Shown here piece after piece: positions 63,366 to 64,000 of a stretch of DNA of 64,000 nt. Under the pieces are notes generated by a model. That model ran no database searches. It saw only the letters and a program-made list of their open reading frames with translations, and was not told where the DNA came from. The stretch spans positions 1 to 64,000 of the forward strand of contig CBDETN010000022.1 in the NCBI GenBank assembly GCA_965242915.1. Reading direction: 5' to 3'. The stretch's first letter is position 1; every line of letters begins with the position of its first letter. The stretch comes from CAJXII01 sp965242915 (GTDB lineage: Bacteria > Campylobacterota > Campylobacteria > Campylobacterales > Arcobacteraceae). The position numbers and the translations under genes are program-made.

Positions 63366-63965
63366 ATGTTTAATAAGATAGCAAAAACAATAAGATGGAC
63401 AATTTTAGTTGGTATGCTTTATACAATATATGTTATTACTATAAAAGATAATATGGGTTTTAATAATCAAACAGATGAAAAAACTTTGGTTCAAATGGCC
63501 AAAAACTCAACTCACAGCCAAGAGTTGTTTAAAATACAAAAACAATTAACAATGCTATTTCCAACAAATGAACAGTACAAAAAAGATTTTGATATTATTT
63601 TAAAACAACAAGCAAATAAGTTAGTAGATGCTCATGAAAAAATGCTTTTACCTCATCCTGTCGGCAATTATAGATATGTTGAAAAAATAGAATTTGGAAA
63701 AGATCAAATTGGTAAATTTGTACTTATTTTAAATCTCACAGAAATATTTGATGAAAAACTTGATGAAAAAACGAAAATAACTTTAAGAAATATGTTTTAT
63801 ATTACCCATCATGGTATTTATGAACATTATGGATTTGATAGATTGATGAGATTATTGATTGTGCCTACTTATGACACAAAAGACAATATTGAAGTTATAG
63901 ACCTAGGTCGTATTTATAAAAATGAATCTCAAATACCTTTAGCTCCTACCACAAAGAAAGATTAA
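63366..63965 (+). CDS. Membrane-anchored protein of unknown function
   Basis: A 199-residue protein with one N-terminal anchor (about 10-26) and a soluble, probably periplasmic domain containing LFPTNEQYKKDFDIILKQQ, VEKIEFGKDQIGKFVLIL and a His-rich ITHHGIYEHYGF. Three bases after the second paralogue, so part of the same transcript. No family recognised. Confidence 0.7.
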   Translation: MFNKIAKTIRWTILVGMLYTIYVITIKDNMGFNNQTDEKTLVQMAKNSTHSQELFKIQKQLTMLFPTNEQYKKDFDIILKQQANKLVDAHEKMLLPHPVGNYRYVEKIEFGKDQIGKFVLILNLTEIFDEKLDEKTKITLRNMFYITHHGIYEHYGFDRLMRLLIVPTYDTKDNIEVIDLGRIYKNESQIPLAPTTKKD

Positions 63966-63982
63966 TATTAATTAATCTTTCT
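63955..63982 (+). terminator. Terminator at the end of the last gene
   Basis: AGAAAGATTAAT / ATTAATCTTTCT, 12-bp perfect stem with four-base loop, overlapping the stop codon; followed by an AT-rich tail to the window end. Confidence 0.65.
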
Positions 63983-64000
63983 AATTGTATATCTTTTATA

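Overview
The window is AT-rich chromosomal DNA from a Campylobacterota (epsilonproteobacterial) bacterium, most likely of the Arcobacter group. This rests on protein character (separate rpoB and rpoC, a NapAGHBF-L-D operon without NapC, MagIII-like glycosylase, PEB1-type amino-acid ABC system) and on AAGG-type ribosome binding sites with TATAAT -10 boxes; no database search was possible.

Layout. 1-8.4 kb: 3' part of glnA, a class A penicillin-binding protein, a lone ABC ATPase, a CheY-like regulator, gpmI, then mraY-murD separated by an odd 178-bp insert. 8.4-22.7 kb: the translation/transcription block (tRNA-Phe, Thr, Tyr, Gly, Thr, tuf, rpmG, tRNA-Trp, secE, nusG, rplK, rplA, rplJ, rplL, rpoB, rpoC) with structured leaders between genes. 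22.8-26 kb: a polar amino-acid ABC transporter. 26-27.4 kb: an IS3-like element with a nonsense mutation. 27.4-34 kb: a defence-type island (SEFIR/TIR gene with a frameshift, type IIG restriction-modification gene, overlapping HEPN gene). It lies between the intact 3' end of a spore-photoproduct-lyase-like gene and a second, displaced copy of that 3' end, so it looks like a site-specific insertion. 34-40.9 kb: spl-like, nucleosidase-like, metH, a small membrane protein and a phosphohexomutase. 41-45.4 kb: a second accessory island, a histidine-kinase-like ATPase / receiver / PemK-MazF-like operon whose first gene is split by a three-level nest of insertion sequences. 45.6-49.3 kb: phage-type remnant, MFS, hemD, HhH-GPD glycosylase, moaA. 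49.4-58.7 kb: Crp/Fnr regulator, PilJ-type sensor and the periplasmic nitrate reductase operon, with a perfect Fnr-like box at -41.5 of the predicted napA promoter. 59.6-62.1 kb: an unusual heme-copper oxidoreductase pair (CuA-less subunit II; subunit I with Asp where NorB has the metal-binding His), preceded by a large leader hairpin whose loop complements the ribosome binding site. 62.2-64 kb: three unknown membrane proteins of 199 residues each, two of them tandem paralogues.

Working together: the last 15 kb reads as an anaerobic nitrogen-oxide respiration region (nitrate sensing, nitrate reduction, molybdenum cofactor, probable NO reduction). The best candidates for undescribed biology are the kinase/receiver/MazF module, the type IIG + HEPN pair in the spl-targeted island, and the leader hairpin of the NOR-like operon.
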